63,265 bases of DNA from Deltaproteobacteria bacterium (GCA_021850095.1 JAJZRX010000012.1:1-63265); one strand, 5' to 3'. Shown: positions 8,153 through 17,474, counted from the first letter of the stretch. Numbers and translations: made by a program. The notes: generated from the sequence alone by a model not told the origin.

Positions 8153-9730
8153 ATGCCTTTTATCTACCGTAATATCACCCTCTCACCCGCTGAAAGCGAA
8201 GCATCGCTGCCCGAACTGCTGGCTGCCAGACTGGAACTGCCGGCCGCGAGTCTGCGGAATATCCGTATCGTCCGCAAAGCGGTCGACGCCCGCAAAAAGC
8301 AGAACATCAAACTGGTCTACACCCTGGCTTTTGATGCTGAAGATGCCCTGCGAAAGAGGATTGGCCGTGACCCCTCACTGGAATGGCAGCCGGAAACCGC
8401 TTCGCAGACGATTGTGCCGGTGCGCTCGCAGCAGCGGATCGTCATCGTCGGCGCCGGTCCGGCCGGTCTGTTTGCGGCACTGCGGCTGGCACAGTATGGT
8501 TTGATCGCCACGATCATCGAGCGGGGAGAACCGGTTGAACGCCGGGCGCTGGCGGTTCAGCGCTTCTGGAAAGAGGGTCTGCTCGATCCCGAAAGCAACG
8601 TGCAGTTCGGCGAAGGAGGAGCGGGAACCTTCTCGGACGGCAAGCTGACCTGCCGCTCCAAGGACGGTCTGGTTCCCTGGGTTCTGGAACAGCTGGTTGC
8701 CTTTGGCGCCCAGCCGGAAGTGCGCTATCTGGCCAAGCCCCATATCGGCACCGACCGGCTCAGGAATGTTATCAGCGCCATCCGTCAGCAGCTGCTTGGT
8801 TTGGGTTTTACCATCTTGTTCAGCAGCCGTCTGACCGACCTCAAGATTATCGACGGCAAGGTCAGTTCCTTGATTGTCAACGATAGTAAGGAGCTGCCCT
8901 GCGACCAACTGATTCTGGCCACCGGCCACAGCGCCCGCGACACATATGAACTGCTGGAGCAACGTCAGATCCCGCTACAGCGCAAGCCCTTTGCCATGGG
9001 GCTGCGGGTGGAACATCCCCAGGAGCTGATTGACCGGATCCAGTACGGCGCCGTCCGGCCGGCGTCCCTGCCGGTGGCCGATTACGCCGTTACCTGGAAT
9101 AATGCCCTCACCGGCCGCAGTGCCTATTCCTTCTGCATGTGTCCCGGTGGGGTTGTCGTGGGGGGGGCGTCCGAGGTGGGCGGCGTCGTCACCAACGGCA
9201 TGAGTGGCCAGTTGCGCAATTCGCCCTTTGCCAACAGCGCCCTGGTGGTCAATGTGCGCGAAGATGATTTTGACGGAACAGGGCCGCTGGCGGGTGTCCG
9301 TCTGCAGCGCCGCTGGGAGCGACAGGCCTTTGCCGCAGGCGGCGGCGGTTACCGTGCCCCGGCCCAGAACCTGCTCGATTTTTTGAAGCTACCGGGCAAA
9401 GGGGCCGTCAGAACCACATATCGCCCCGGCATCTGCGAAACCGACCTGGGCGCGGTTCTGCCGTCCTACATCATCGATACGTTGCGGGAGGGGATTATGG
9501 ACTTTGATCGGCGCCTGAAAGGTTTTGTCACTGCCGAAGCGACCCTGGTGGGGATCGAATCGCGCACCTCGGCGCCGGTGCGGATCCTGCGCGACGCCAG
9601 TGGCGAGTCGATCGGTCTCAAGGGGCTTTATCCAGCCGGAGAGGGCGCCGGATACGCCGGCGGCATCATGAGTTCGGCCGTGGACGGGATCAGAATTGCC
9701 GATGTTATTGCGGCTCGACTGGCCGGTTGA
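8153..9730 (+). CDS. NAD(P)/FAD-dependent oxidoreductase (COG2509-type dehydrogenase)
   Basis: A 525-aa protein. An N-terminal domain of about 85 residues (FIYRNITLSPAESEASLPEL) precedes an FAD Rossmann fold, RIVIVGAGPAGLFAALRLA, at about residue 98. Further family features are QFGEGGAGTFSDGKLTCRSKD, an ATGHSARDTYELL segment, CMCPGGVVV and the C-terminal PAGEGAGYAGGIMSSAVDGI. This is the large, poorly characterised bacterial 'FAD-dependent dehydrogenase' family; no reaction has been assigned with certainty. The ribosome site is weak. It stands alone, followed after 51 bp by a CoA-binding protein gene. Confidence 0.85.
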   Translation: MPFIYRNITLSPAESEASLPELLAARLELPAASLRNIRIVRKAVDARKKQNIKLVYTLAFDAEDALRKRIGRDPSLEWQPETASQTIVPVRSQQRIVIVGAGPAGLFAALRLAQYGLIATIIERGEPVERRALAVQRFWKEGLLDPESNVQFGEGGAGTFSDGKLTCRSKDGLVPWVLEQLVAFGAQPEVRYLAKPHIGTDRLRNVISAIRQQLLGLGFTILFSSRLTDLKIIDGKVSSLIVNDSKELPCDQLILATGHSARDTYELLEQRQIPLQRKPFAMGLRVEHPQELIDRIQYGAVRPASLPVADYAVTWNNALTGRSAYSFCMCPGGVVVGGASEVGGVVTNGMSGQLRNSPFANSALVVNVREDDFDGTGPLAGVRLQRRWERQAFAAGGGGYRAPAQNLLDFLKLPGKGAVRTTYRPGICETDLGAVLPSYIIDTLREGIMDFDRRLKGFVTAEATLVGIESRTSAPVRILRDASGESIGLKGLYPAGEGAGYAGGIMSSAVDGIRIADVIAARLAG

Positions 9731-9781
9731 CCTGTGATACGTTAGCAGGACCACTGAAACCCAAACAGATAGGAGTACGCC

Positions 9782-10186
9782 ATGTCCATTCAACAGCAGA
9801 TCGAGACATTTCTTGCTTCACCCGCTTTTGGCGTGGTCGGCGCATCCGCCAACCGCGACAAATACGGCAACAAGGTGTTGCGCTGTTATCAGCAGAACGG
9901 CTGGAAAGCCATACCGGTCAATCCCGCGCAGGCCGAAATCGAAGGGGTGCCCTGTGCCGCGACGATTGACGATTTGCCGGCCGAGGTGCAGAGCATCTCG
10001 ATGATAACTCCGCCGGCCTTGACCGCCCGCCTGGTTCCGCTGGCCATTGCAAAAGGGATCAAAAACATCTGGATGCAGCCGGGTGCCGAACATCCCGAGG
10101 CGGTGGCGCTTTGCCGCGAGCGGGGCGTCAACGTGATAGCCGACGGCAGTTGTGTGCTGGTCGTGCTGGGCTATCACGAGCATTAA
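9782..10186 (+). CDS. CoA-binding domain protein (YccU-like)
   Basis: A 134-aa protein with TAGGAG upstream of its ATG. It is a single Rossmann-type CoA-binding domain, as in succinyl-CoA synthetase alpha: FGVVGASANRDKYGNKVLR, a WKAIPVNPAQAEIEGVPC segment, MITPPALTARLVPLAIAKGIKN, MQPGAEHPEAVALCRERGVNVIADGSC. Proteins of this size bind CoA but have no known catalytic partner domain. A strong hairpin terminator follows 82 bp downstream, so it is likely transcribed separately from typA. Confidence 0.85.
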   Translation: MSIQQQIETFLASPAFGVVGASANRDKYGNKVLRCYQQNGWKAIPVNPAQAEIEGVPCAATIDDLPAEVQSISMITPPALTARLVPLAIAKGIKNIWMQPGAEHPEAVALCRERGVNVIADGSCVLVVLGYHEH

Positions 10187-10230
10187 TGCTGCACGCCGGC
10201 ACTAAATTCCGTGATATGCAGAGTAAATGC

Positions 10231-10259
10231 TTGCCATAGCAACGAAAACCTGACATAGT
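10231..10259 (+). promoter_or_regulatory. Weak candidate promoter upstream of typA
   Basis: TTGCCA (10231-10236), a 17-bp spacer and CATAGT (10254-10259). If used, transcription starts just ahead of the hairpin at 10269-10290, making that hairpin part of the typA leader. Both elements are imperfect. Confidence 0.25.
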
Positions 10260-10268
10260 AACACGCTT

Positions 10269-10300
10269 CGACGGGCAGGAATGCCCGTCGTTTTATTTTT
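10269..10300 (+). terminator. Intrinsic terminator between the CoA-binding gene and typA
   Basis: A perfect 9-bp stem (CGACGGGCA / TGCCCGTCG) with a 4-base loop, followed by TTTTATTTTT. It ends only about 22 bases before the typA start, leaving no room for a promoter between it and the gene. Confidence 0.85.
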
Positions 10301-10322
10301 CAGGAATTGAGGAGTTTTACCC

Positions 10323-12128
10323 ATGCAGGAACGAATCAGAAATATCGCCATTATCGCCCACGTTGACCACGGCAAAACCACGCTGGTGGATGCCATGCTG
10401 AAGCACGCCGGGGTTTACCGCGAGAATGAAGCCATCACCGAGCGGGTCATGGACTCGAACGACCTGGAAAAGGAACGCGGCATTACCATTCTGGCCAAAA
10501 ATCTTTCCATCCACCATGGCGCCTACAAAATCAACATCGTCGACACCCCCGGCCATGCCGATTTCGGCGGCGAGGTGGAGCGCGTGCTGAAGATGGTGGA
10601 TTCGGTTCTGCTGCTGGTGGATGCCCTGGACGGTCCCATGCCCCAGACCCGTTTCGTTTTGAAGAAATCCCTGGATCTGGGATTGAAGCCGATCGTCGTC
10701 ATCAACAAGATCGACCGTCCCGGCAGCCGGCCCGACGAAGTGCTCAACATGGTTTTCGATCTGTTCTGCGAACTGAACGCCTCCGATGACCAGCTGGATT
10801 TCCCGGTGGTCTACACCAGCGCCAAGATGGGCTATGCCAAGCTGGACATCAATGTCGAATCAACCAACATGGAGCCGCTCTTTGCGGTGGTGGAGTCCAA
10901 TGTGCGTCCCCCCAAGGGCGACGCCAAGGCCCCTTTTCAGATGCTGATCGCCAACATCGATTACAATGAATACATCGGCCGCATGGCGACCGGGCGTATC
11001 TTCAACGGCAAGGTGCGGGCCGGCGAGACGGTGGCGATGATCAAGGGCGACGGCAGCGTTACCAAAGGGCGCATCACCAAGCTGCTCGGCTACGAAGGGC
11101 TGAAGCAGGTCGAAATCGAAGAAGCCGGCACCGGCGACATCGTGACCGTGGCCGGTTTTGAAGAGGTCAGCATCGGCGAGACGCTGGCTTCGGCCGAGAC
11201 CCCCATTGCGGTGCCCTACGTTTCGATCGATGAGCCGACCCTGTCGATGAACTTCATCGTCAACACGTCGCCCTTTGCCGGCCGCGAGGGAAAATGGGTC
11301 ACGTCGCGCAACATCCGCGAGCGTCTGACCAAGGAGCTGCGTACCAACGTTTCCCTGCGGGTCGAGGACACCGACAGCGCCGACACCTTCAAGGTTTCCG
11401 GGCGCGGTGAGCTGCACCTCTCGATTCTGATCGAGAACATGCGCCGTGAAGGTTTCGAACTGGCGGTTTCAAAGCCGGAAGTTATCGTGCGCGTCAAGGA
11501 CGGCGTCAAGATGGAGCCGATGGAATATCTGGTGGTGGACGTGGCCTCCGAATTCCAGGGTGCGATCATTGAGAAGATGGGGCCGCGCAAGGGGGAGATG
11601 GTCGCCATGGCCCCCATGGGAGATATGGTGCGGCTTGAGTTCATCATCCCGGCCCGCGGCCTGATCGGCCTGCGCGGTGAAGTCATGACCGATACGCGCG
11701 GCACCGCCGTCATGACCCACACCTTCCATGAATACGGCCCTTACAAGGGGGAAATCCCCGGCCGCAAGAACGGCGTGCTGATGGCCATGGAGCATGGCGA
11801 AACCACCGCCTACTCGCTGGATGCCCTCCAGCCGCGCGGTATTCTGTTCATCGGCGCCGGCGTCGAGGTCTACGGCGGCATGATCATCGGTCAGCACGCC
11901 AAGGACAATGATCTGGACGTCAATCCCTGCAAAGGCAAGAAGCTGACCAACGTGCGCGCCTCCGGCTCGGATGATGCCATCAAGCTGACACCGCCACGCG
12001 TCATGACGCTGGAGCAGGCTCTGGAGTTCATTGACGATGACGAGCTGGTGGAGGTCACCCCGATTTCGATCCGGCTGCGAAAAAAAGAGCTTGATCCGAC
12101 CAAGCGCAAAAGGGCCTCCAAAGGCTGA
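10323..12128 (+). CDS. typA: Translational GTPase TypA/BipA
   Basis: A 601-aa GTPase of normal length, with TTGAGGAG nine bases before its ATG. G motifs: G1 [16 protein letters not shown]2 [11 protein letters not shown]3 [16 protein letters not shown]4 [13 protein letters not shown]-like domains II, III and V follow, then the BipA-specific C-terminal domain ([28 protein letters not shown] region, positions about 11893-11980). BipA binds the ribosome at the elongation-factor site and helps 50S assembly and growth under cold or other stress. The gene is bracketed by intrinsic terminators on both sides. Confidence 0.97.
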   Translation: MQERIRNIAIIAHVDHGKTTLVDAMLKHAGVYRENEAITERVMDSNDLEKERGITILAKNLSIHHGAYKINIVDTPGHADFGGEVERVLKMVDSVLLLVDALDGPMPQTRFVLKKSLDLGLKPIVVINKIDRPGSRPDEVLNMVFDLFCELNASDDQLDFPVVYTSAKMGYAKLDINVESTNMEPLFAVVESNVRPPKGDAKAPFQMLIANIDYNEYIGRMATGRIFNGKVRAGETVAMIKGDGSVTKGRITKLLGYEGLKQVEIEEAGTGDIVTVAGFEEVSIGETLASAETPIAVPYVSIDEPTLSMNFIVNTSPFAGREGKWVTSRNIRERLTKELRTNVSLRVEDTDSADTFKVSGRGELHLSILIENMRREGFELAVSKPEVIVRVKDGVKMEPMEYLVVDVASEFQGAIIEKMGPRKGEMVAMAPMGDMVRLEFIIPARGLIGLRGEVMTDTRGTAVMTHTFHEYGPYKGEIPGRKNGVLMAMEHGETTAYSLDALQPRGILFIGAGVEVYGGMIIGQHAKDNDLDVNPCKGKKLTNVRASGSDDAIKLTPPRVMTLEQALEFIDDDELVEVTPISIRLRKKELDPTKRKRASKG

Positions 12129-12147
12129 TAGGGTTACATTTATCTGC

Positions 12148-12181
12148 AAAAAGGGCCGGGGATCGCTTTCCGGCCTTTTTT
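12148..12181 (+). terminator. Intrinsic terminator after typA
   Basis: Stem GGCCGG (12154-12159) with CCGGCC (12170-12175), extended by an A-run on the left and TTTTTT on the right. It lies 20 bases after the typA stop. Confidence 0.85.
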
Positions 12182-12226
12182 GCATCAAGCGCCCTGCCGG
12201 CCAGCAGGCGGGCGACAGGTGGAACC

Positions 12227-13627
12227 ATGCCGAGTTATGATCTGCGGAGTTATATCTCCCTTCTGGAACAGCACAATCAGCTTGCCCGCATCTCCGTTCC
12301 GGCCGATCCGCTGCTTGAAATTGCGGCCATCACGGATCGGATCTGCAAACAGCCGGATGGCGGCCGGGCGCTGCTGTTCGAACAGCCTGTTGGCGCTGCT
12401 TTTCCGGTGGCGACCAACCTGTTCGGTTCTCTCCGGCGAGTCTGCCTGGCGCTGGGAATCAAGCATCCCGATCAGCTGCGCCAACGCATGGAGGCTCTGC
12501 TGCAGCTGATAGCGGAGCCCGATTTCTCTGCGCTTGATCGCCAACTGGCCGCCCTGCCGGAATTCTCACGTTGTGCTCCAACCATGTCGGTTGATCAGGA
12601 CCGCCAGCTGATTCCGGCTGTACGGCCGGATTTGACGATCTTCCCTTTTCTGCAGAGCTGGCCGCAGGACGGCTCGCTTTCCGGTTACCGGCGCTACATC
12701 ACCTTGCCGCAGGTTTTTACGGCCGACCCGGATGGCGGCACCCCCAATTGCGGTCTGTACCGCGCCCAGATCAGGGGGGGGCGTGAGCTGGCGCTGCAGT
12801 GGAAGCAGGGCAGCGGGGGCGCCCGGCATGCCGGGCAGTTCCGGCGCCAGGGCAAGGCCATGCCGGTGGCGATTGTTCTGGGGGGTGATCCGGCCCTGCT
12901 TTTCAGTGCCATGTTTCCGCTGCCGGGAGCCTTGGACGAAGTCGCCTTTGCCGGGTTTTTGCGGGGCGGCGCTCTGCAGACCGGGCCCTGCGCCAGCGTG
13001 CCGCTGACGGTTCCTGCCGGAGCCGAAGTCGTCATCGAAGGCTATGTCCATCCCGGAGAAAGCGTTGTGGAGGGGCCTTTCGGCAACCATACCGGCTGCT
13101 ATGCCGCGCCTGCTCAAGCCGCTTTGATGCGGGTATCCGCCATCCGCCACCGTCCGGATGCGACTGTTCCGGCCACGCTGGTGGGAGCGCCGCCGATGGA
13201 GGATTGCTGGATGGCGCTGGCCTGGGAACGCCTGCTGCTGGCGTTCCTGCAGAAGCTCTTTCCGGCCGTGACGGATATTCACTTTCCCCCCGAGTGGGTC
13301 TTCCATCAGAGCGCCATAATTTCCCTTGAAAATCCCCGTCCCGGCATGGTACGGGAAATCGTTGAACAGCTCTGGCGGCTGCCCTGGTTTGCCGCCGCAC
13401 GGATCCTGATAGTGGTCGATGCAGCCTGCGGTTCGGCACTGTTGCCGCAGGCGGCCTGGCAATGCATCAATCTGCTGGAATACCGGCACGATTTGATCCA
13501 TGATCCGGCCACCGATCGGGTGGCTTTTGACGCAACCGGCTGCCGGTCGCCACGCGGGCGGGTACTGATGGATGATGCTATTGGCAAACTGGTTGACAGG
13601 CGCTGGCGGGAGTACGGACTTGCGTAG
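12227..13627 (+). CDS. UbiD-family prenylated-FMN decarboxylase, probably menaquinone (MqnL-type)
   Basis: A 466-aa UbiD-fold protein. Visible family features: the N-terminal SYISLLEQHNQLARISVPAD, a central GGDPALLFSAMFPLPG-type substrate segment, the prFMN-site motif VEGPFGNHTGCYAAPA and the late VVDAACGS and DDAIGKLVDRRW pieces. UbiD enzymes remove carboxyl groups from aromatic rings using prenylated FMN made by UbiX, and ubiX lies 1.4 kb downstream with a UbiA-type prenyltransferase between. Given mqnB and mqnD in the same window, the best guess is decarboxylation of prenylated 1,4-dihydroxy-6-naphthoate in the futalosine route to menaquinone. A different aromatic acid substrate cannot be excluded. 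Confidence 0.85.
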   Translation: MPSYDLRSYISLLEQHNQLARISVPADPLLEIAAITDRICKQPDGGRALLFEQPVGAAFPVATNLFGSLRRVCLALGIKHPDQLRQRMEALLQLIAEPDFSALDRQLAALPEFSRCAPTMSVDQDRQLIPAVRPDLTIFPFLQSWPQDGSLSGYRRYITLPQVFTADPDGGTPNCGLYRAQIRGGRELALQWKQGSGGARHAGQFRRQGKAMPVAIVLGGDPALLFSAMFPLPGALDEVAFAGFLRGGALQTGPCASVPLTVPAGAEVVIEGYVHPGESVVEGPFGNHTGCYAAPAQAALMRVSAIRHRPDATVPATLVGAPPMEDCWMALAWERLLLAFLQKLFPAVTDIHFPPEWVFHQSAIISLENPRPGMVREIVEQLWRLPWFAAARILIVVDAACGSALLPQAAWQCINLLEYRHDLIHDPATDRVAFDATGCRSPRGRVLMDDAIGKLVDRRWREYGLA

Positions 13628-14129
13628 TTTCTTGTTGTGTATTCTTATTATGATTCCTGTGCTGATGCCGCTTTCGGCCTGCTACCACCTGCGGGCCGAG
13701 CCGGTGCCGATCAGCGCGCGGCTGGTGGAAGTCAAGGCTGATCCGGCCGAGGTGCTGGCCAAGCTTCGCAAACTGGTTGAAGTGGACTGGAAAAGCCGGA
13801 TTCTGGAAACGGACAGCTCCGGAACCGTTTTGATTACCGCGCCCTATCATTTCCATACCGATACCGGTTTCGGCCAGCCGGCCGGCGGACGCAAGTACTA
13901 CACCCAGTTGAGGATCGAAATCCTGCCCCGCCCTGCGGGTCTGACAGCCATCTCCCTGTCGCCCCACAACTTTGAAATGCGCACATCGTACGCTTTCAGC
14001 CAGGAAGGGCAGATCGGCACACTGTACAAGCATTATCCCTACGAACATTACCCCGGCATGTTTGACCTGACTCGCATAAACAGTGAACTGATGCGGGTCG
14101 CCGCACGTGTCAGGAGTCTTTTTCAGTAA
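13620..14129 (+). CDS. Small lipoprotein of unknown function in the ubiD-mqnP-ubiX operon
   Basis: A protein of about 169 aa. I prefer the TTG at 13620, which overlaps the ubiD stop by 8 bp and follows GCGGGAG; it yields a lipoprotein signal (RSFLLCILIMIPVLMPLSAC) with the cysteine near residue 21. ATG 13650 is an alternative but shortens the signal. The mature part resembles no domain I recognise; it is mixed alpha/beta with VLAKLRKLVEVDWKSRILE and YYTQLRIEILPRPAGLTAIS. A BamC/LptE-like outer-membrane accessory fold is possible but unproven. The position inside a quinone operon is notable. Confidence 0.65.
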   Translation: MRSFLLCILIMIPVLMPLSACYHLRAEPVPISARLVEVKADPAEVLAKLRKLVEVDWKSRILETDSSGTVLITAPYHFHTDTGFGQPAGGRKYYTQLRIEILPRPAGLTAISLSPHNFEMRTSYAFSQEGQIGTLYKHYPYEHYPGMFDLTRINSELMRVAARVRSLFQ

Positions 14130-14167
14130 GTTTCAGCGCCAGCTCAAGTGCCGGCAGGAGTATTTAA

Positions 14168-15037
14168 ATGACAGCAACCGGTTGTTTGCCAAAGATTCGC
14201 ATTTTTCTTGAGATGATCAAGTTTTCGCACACGATTTTTGCGCTGCCGTTCGCACTGACCGGCGCGCTGCTGGCGGCGGGCGGTTTTCCCGGACCTCGCC
14301 AGCTGTTCTGGATCGTTCTGGCCATGGCCGGGGCCCGTACGGCCGCCATGGCCATGAATCGCCTGATCGACGCCGAAATTGACGCCCGCAACCCGCGCAC
14401 CGCCGGACGGGCCATCCCGGCCGGGCTGCTGGGCGGCGGCACGACGCTGTTCTTCATCGTCATCTCAACGGCGCTGATGCTGTTTGCCGCGGCCATGCTC
14501 AATCCGCTCTGCCTGAAACTGTCGCCGATCGCGCTGTTCTTTCTGATCCTTTATTCCTACTGCAAGCGTTTCACCTCGCTGGCGCATGTGGTGCTGGGGA
14601 TCTGCCTGGCGGCGGCTCCGATCGGGGCCTGGGTCGCCATTCGCGGAACGATTGAAGCGCCGGCCCTGGTTCTGGGGGGGGTGGTGCTGTTCTGGGTGGC
14701 CGGTTTCGACATCCTGTACGCGCTGCAGGACCGCGAGTTCGACCAGGCGGCCGGGCTGCACTCCATCCCGGTGCTGCTGGGGGTGAATGGATCGCTCTGG
14801 ACGGCCCGGATCTTTCACCTGATAATGATGGGGCTGCTGGTGGGGCTTTATTGGCTGATGCAGCTGGGAATCATGTTCATGATCGGCATTCTGGTGGTGG
14901 CCGGCATGCTGCTGTATGAACACTGGCTGATCAGGGACGGAAACCTGGACAAACTGGATGCCGCCTTTTTCAATATGAACGGCTACATCAGCATTGCAGT
15001 TCTGCTGTTCACGGCCGCTGAAGTGCTGACGAGGTAA
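14168..15037 (+). CDS. mqnP: UbiA-family polyprenyltransferase, menaquinone type (MqnP)
   Basis: A 289-aa membrane protein with eight or nine hydrophobic helices. The two aspartate-rich motifs of UbiA prenyltransferases are present: NRLIDAEIDARNPRT (first, near residue 60) and DREFDQAAGLHSIP (second, near residue 190). The N-terminal EMIKFSHTIFALPFALTGALL is typical of 4-hydroxybenzoate- or dihydroxynaphthoate-transferring members. It attaches a polyprenyl chain to an aromatic acceptor in the inner membrane. The neighbours ubiD-like and ubiX, and the futalosine genes in this window, point to menaquinone rather than ubiquinone. It ends 3 bp before ubiX. Confidence 0.88.
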   Translation: MTATGCLPKIRIFLEMIKFSHTIFALPFALTGALLAAGGFPGPRQLFWIVLAMAGARTAAMAMNRLIDAEIDARNPRTAGRAIPAGLLGGGTTLFFIVISTALMLFAAAMLNPLCLKLSPIALFFLILYSYCKRFTSLAHVVLGICLAAAPIGAWVAIRGTIEAPALVLGGVVLFWVAGFDILYALQDREFDQAAGLHSIPVLLGVNGSLWTARIFHLIMMGLLVGLYWLMQLGIMFMIGILVVAGMLLYEHWLIRDGNLDKLDAAFFNMNGYISIAVLLFTAAEVLTR

Positions 15038-15040
15038 CCT

Positions 15041-15646
15041 ATGGAGAACGGGAATATTTTTGTCGCCCTGACCGGCGCCTCCGGCTCGGTCTACGGGTTG
15101 CGGCTGGTGGAGCAGCTCTGCTTGAGCGGATTCCAGGTGACTCTCAGTGCCAGCTGCAGCGGAACCGCCGTCTGCCGCGAAGAAACCGGTCTGGATCTGT
15201 CGGGTGATCTTGAGCGAGCGCTGCAGCGCCTGTATCAGCATCTCGAGGTGGTTCGCGGGGTGCGGCTGGTTCATCCGGACGACCTGTTCTGTGGCGCCGC
15301 CAGCGGTTCTTCGGCGCCGGACGCGATGGTGATCTGCCCCTGCAGCATGGGCACCCTGGCGCGCATCGCCTGCGGGGTTTCCGGCAACCTGATCGAGCGC
15401 AGCGCCGACGTCATGCTCAAGGAGCGCCGTCCTCTGCTGCTGGTTCCCCGTGAAACGCCGCTCTCCGACATTCATCTGGAGAACATGCTGAAACTGTCGC
15501 GCTGCGGAGCGCGCATCGTGCCGGCCATGCCCGGTTTTTATACCCGCCCCGGCTCGGTGCTGGAGATGGTTGATTTTGTGGTCGGCAAACTGCTGGATCA
15601 GCTGGGCATCGCCAACGACCTTTACAAACGCTGGGACGGTCAGTGA
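15041..15646 (+). CDS. ubiX: Flavin prenyltransferase UbiX
   Basis: A 201-aa flavoprotein of normal length. FMN-site motifs: VALTGASGSVYGLRLVEQL at the N-terminus, SGSSAPDAMVICPCSMGTLA, NLIERSADVMLKERRPLLLV and the C-terminal PRETPLSDIHLENMLKLS, followed by AMPGFYTRP. UbiX prenylates FMN with dimethylallyl phosphate to give the cofactor used by UbiD decarboxylases, so it serves the gene at 12227. It starts 3 bp after the prenyltransferase stop and is clearly part of the same operon. Confidence 0.93.
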   Translation: MENGNIFVALTGASGSVYGLRLVEQLCLSGFQVTLSASCSGTAVCREETGLDLSGDLERALQRLYQHLEVVRGVRLVHPDDLFCGAASGSSAPDAMVICPCSMGTLARIACGVSGNLIERSADVMLKERRPLLLVPRETPLSDIHLENMLKLSRCGARIVPAMPGFYTRPGSVLEMVDFVVGKLLDQLGIANDLYKRWDGQ

Positions 15647-15658
15647 CCACCCTTCTCC

Positions 15659-16930
15659 ATGCCTGAAGCTCCCCTGCCTGCCACCATTGCCGCCTATCTC
15701 GCCAAACGGGCCGTTTCGGCTCCTTGGCGGGTGTCAAAGCATCCGGAGCGCCTGTTCAGCGGCGCGGTGGTGATTCCCTCTCTGGCCGAAAGCGCCAATC
15801 TTGGACGTACCCTTGAATCCCTTGCCAATAATCCGCCCGATCTGCTGAATCAATTTATGATCCTGGTGGTGGTCAACCAGCGCTGCCATGCCGCTGAAGG
15901 AGACAGGGACGACAATCTGGCCACTCTGGCGCTGCTGCCGGAATGGAGAAAAGAGTTCGGGTTGGAAAACCTGTACTGGGTTGACGCCGCCTCGCCCGGA
16001 AACGAACTGCCGCGCAAGCAGGGAGTCGGGTTGGCGCGCAAGATCGGCCTCGACCTGGCTCTGCCGCTTCTGGATTATGCTGGCGGCGATCCCCTGCTGG
16101 TTTGCCTGGATGCTGACACCCTGGTTCAGGCGGATTATCTGCCGGCGATCGTGACCCATTTTTCCACGGTATCTGCGGGAGGCGCCAGCATACCCTATCG
16201 GCATCGCCCGGCAGCTTATCCGCACGGGCAGCGTGCCATCGATCGCTACGAGCTTTTTCTGCGTGCTTATGTGTTGGGGCTGCAGCTGGCCGGTTCGCCC
16301 TATGCCTTCCATACCGTGGGGAGCGCCATGGCCTGCCGGGCGTCGGCCTATGTTGCCGCCGGAGGCATGAACCGCCGTCTGGCGGGCGAGGATTTCTACT
16401 TCCTGCAGCAGCTGCATAAAACCTGTGGTGTGGCTGATCTAAAGGGCACGGTTGTGCATCCCTCGCCCCGTTCGTCATTGCGGGTGCCTTTCGGAACCGG
16501 CCGTGCGGTGGGGGACATGCTGGCCGAGGGGGAAAAAAGGCTTTTGTTTTATCAACCAGCGGTTTTTATGATTCTGGGGGAGTGGCTGGCCTGCGTGGCC
16601 GGCAGCCCGACAGCCGGAGGAACGCTGCTGCTGGAAAGAGCGGGGGATATTTCACCCGTTTTGGGAGAATATCTGGAACAGGCCGGATTCAGGGAATCCT
16701 GGGACGGACTGGGCAGGCATAATCAGGGGCATGCCCGACTGCTGGCCGCTTTTCACGGTTGGTTCGATGCTTTTCGCAGCATGCGTTTGATTCACCTGTT
16801 GAGCGATCAGGTCTACCCGCGCGTCAAGCCGGAGGAAAGTGTGCCGGCGCTGCTGGAACGGGCCGGTTACAGCAGCCCGGCGGACGTCAGCGGGCAGCTG
16901 TCCCTGCTGCGCTCCCTGCAACAGGGATAA
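15659..16930 (+). CDS. Family 2-like glycosyltransferase of unknown target
   Basis: A 423-aa protein starting 12 bp after ubiX. An N-terminal GT-A fold is suggested by SGAVVIPSLAESANLGRTLESL, MILVVVNQR, a nucleotide/metal-binding LVCLDADTLVQADYLPAIV (DxD-type) and a later AMACRASAYVAAGGMNRRLAGEDFYFLQQL, which matches the acceptor-side GG..(E/D)D pattern of GT2 enzymes. The last ~130 residues are helical and unassigned. There are no obvious transmembrane helices. The acceptor is unknown; a role in quinone synthesis is not expected, so co-transcription with ubiX may be fortuitous. Confidence 0.65.
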   Translation: MPEAPLPATIAAYLAKRAVSAPWRVSKHPERLFSGAVVIPSLAESANLGRTLESLANNPPDLLNQFMILVVVNQRCHAAEGDRDDNLATLALLPEWRKEFGLENLYWVDAASPGNELPRKQGVGLARKIGLDLALPLLDYAGGDPLLVCLDADTLVQADYLPAIVTHFSTVSAGGASIPYRHRPAAYPHGQRAIDRYELFLRAYVLGLQLAGSPYAFHTVGSAMACRASAYVAAGGMNRRLAGEDFYFLQQLHKTCGVADLKGTVVHPSPRSSLRVPFGTGRAVGDMLAEGEKRLLFYQPAVFMILGEWLACVAGSPTAGGTLLLERAGDISPVLGEYLEQAGFRESWDGLGRHNQGHARLLAAFHGWFDAFRSMRLIHLLSDQVYPRVKPEESVPALLERAGYSSPADVSGQLSLLRSLQQG

Positions 16931-16951
16931 CCGCCGAACTTCAGGAGAGTT

Positions 16952-17425
16952 CTACGCCGGTCGTGTCCCGCTGATGCCGGTAATGTAGACGACGCTTTCG
17001 CCGCCCGGTTTACGGATGGTTGCCTCGTCATCCAGTTTTTTGTGCAGCAGGGCCTGTCCGACCGGCGAGTCGATGCTGATTCTGCCGCTGCCGACATCGA
17101 TCTCGTCCGGGCCGACCAACTGATAGCAGCGCTCCTCCCCCTCTTCATCTTCGTAGCTGACCCAGCAGCCGAACGAAACCACCTTTGGATTTACAGGCGG
17201 AACGGCCGTCTTCAGCACTTTCAGGCGTGAACCGAGGTGTTTCAGCTTGCGGTCGATCTCGCGCAGCCGTTTTTTACCATAGATGTATTCGGCATTCTCG
17301 GAACGATCGCCTTCGGCCGCCGCATCCGCCACCCCCTGAACGATCTTGGGGCGCTCCACCTTCCAGAGCTGATCATATTCCTCACACAGTTTTTTCAATC
17401 CTTCAGCGGAAATCAGGTTTGTCAT
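16952..17425 (-). CDS. greB: Transcript cleavage factor GreB
   Basis: A 157-aa Gre factor. The N-terminal coiled-coil tip carries GDRSENAEYIYGKKRLREID, in which the acidic pair at the tip reaches the RNA polymerase active site; the YIYGKKRLREID sequence is typical of GreB rather than GreA. The C-terminal FKBP-like domain contains GCWVSYEDEEGEERCYQLVG and SIDSPVGQALLHKK. It rescues backtracked RNA polymerase by stimulating cleavage of the nascent RNA. It is convergent with the glycosyltransferase gene and is separated from the upstream FKBP gene by a terminator. Confidence 0.93.
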   Translation of the reverse strand: MTNLISAEGLKKLCEEYDQLWKVERPKIVQGVADAAAEGDRSENAEYIYGKKRLREIDRKLKHLGSRLKVLKTAVPPVNPKVVSFGCWVSYEDEEGEERCYQLVGPDEIDVGSGRISIDSPVGQALLHKKLDDEATIRKPGGESVVYITGISGTRPA

Positions 17426-17443
17426 CTACGTCTCTCCAGAGTC

Positions 17444-17474
17444 AAAGAAAAACAGCCCGCGCAGGCGGGCTGTT
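17444..17474 (-). terminator. Intrinsic terminator after the FKBP gene
   Basis: A perfect 10-bp stem (AACAGCCCGC / GCGGGCTGTT) with a 4-base loop. On the minus strand it is followed by TTTTTCTTT and sits about 30 bases after the FKBP stop. Confidence 0.85.

Noticed and set aside
12566..13501. A 311-codon frame antisense to the UbiD-like gene
   Set aside because: Antisense shadow with low-complexity composition.
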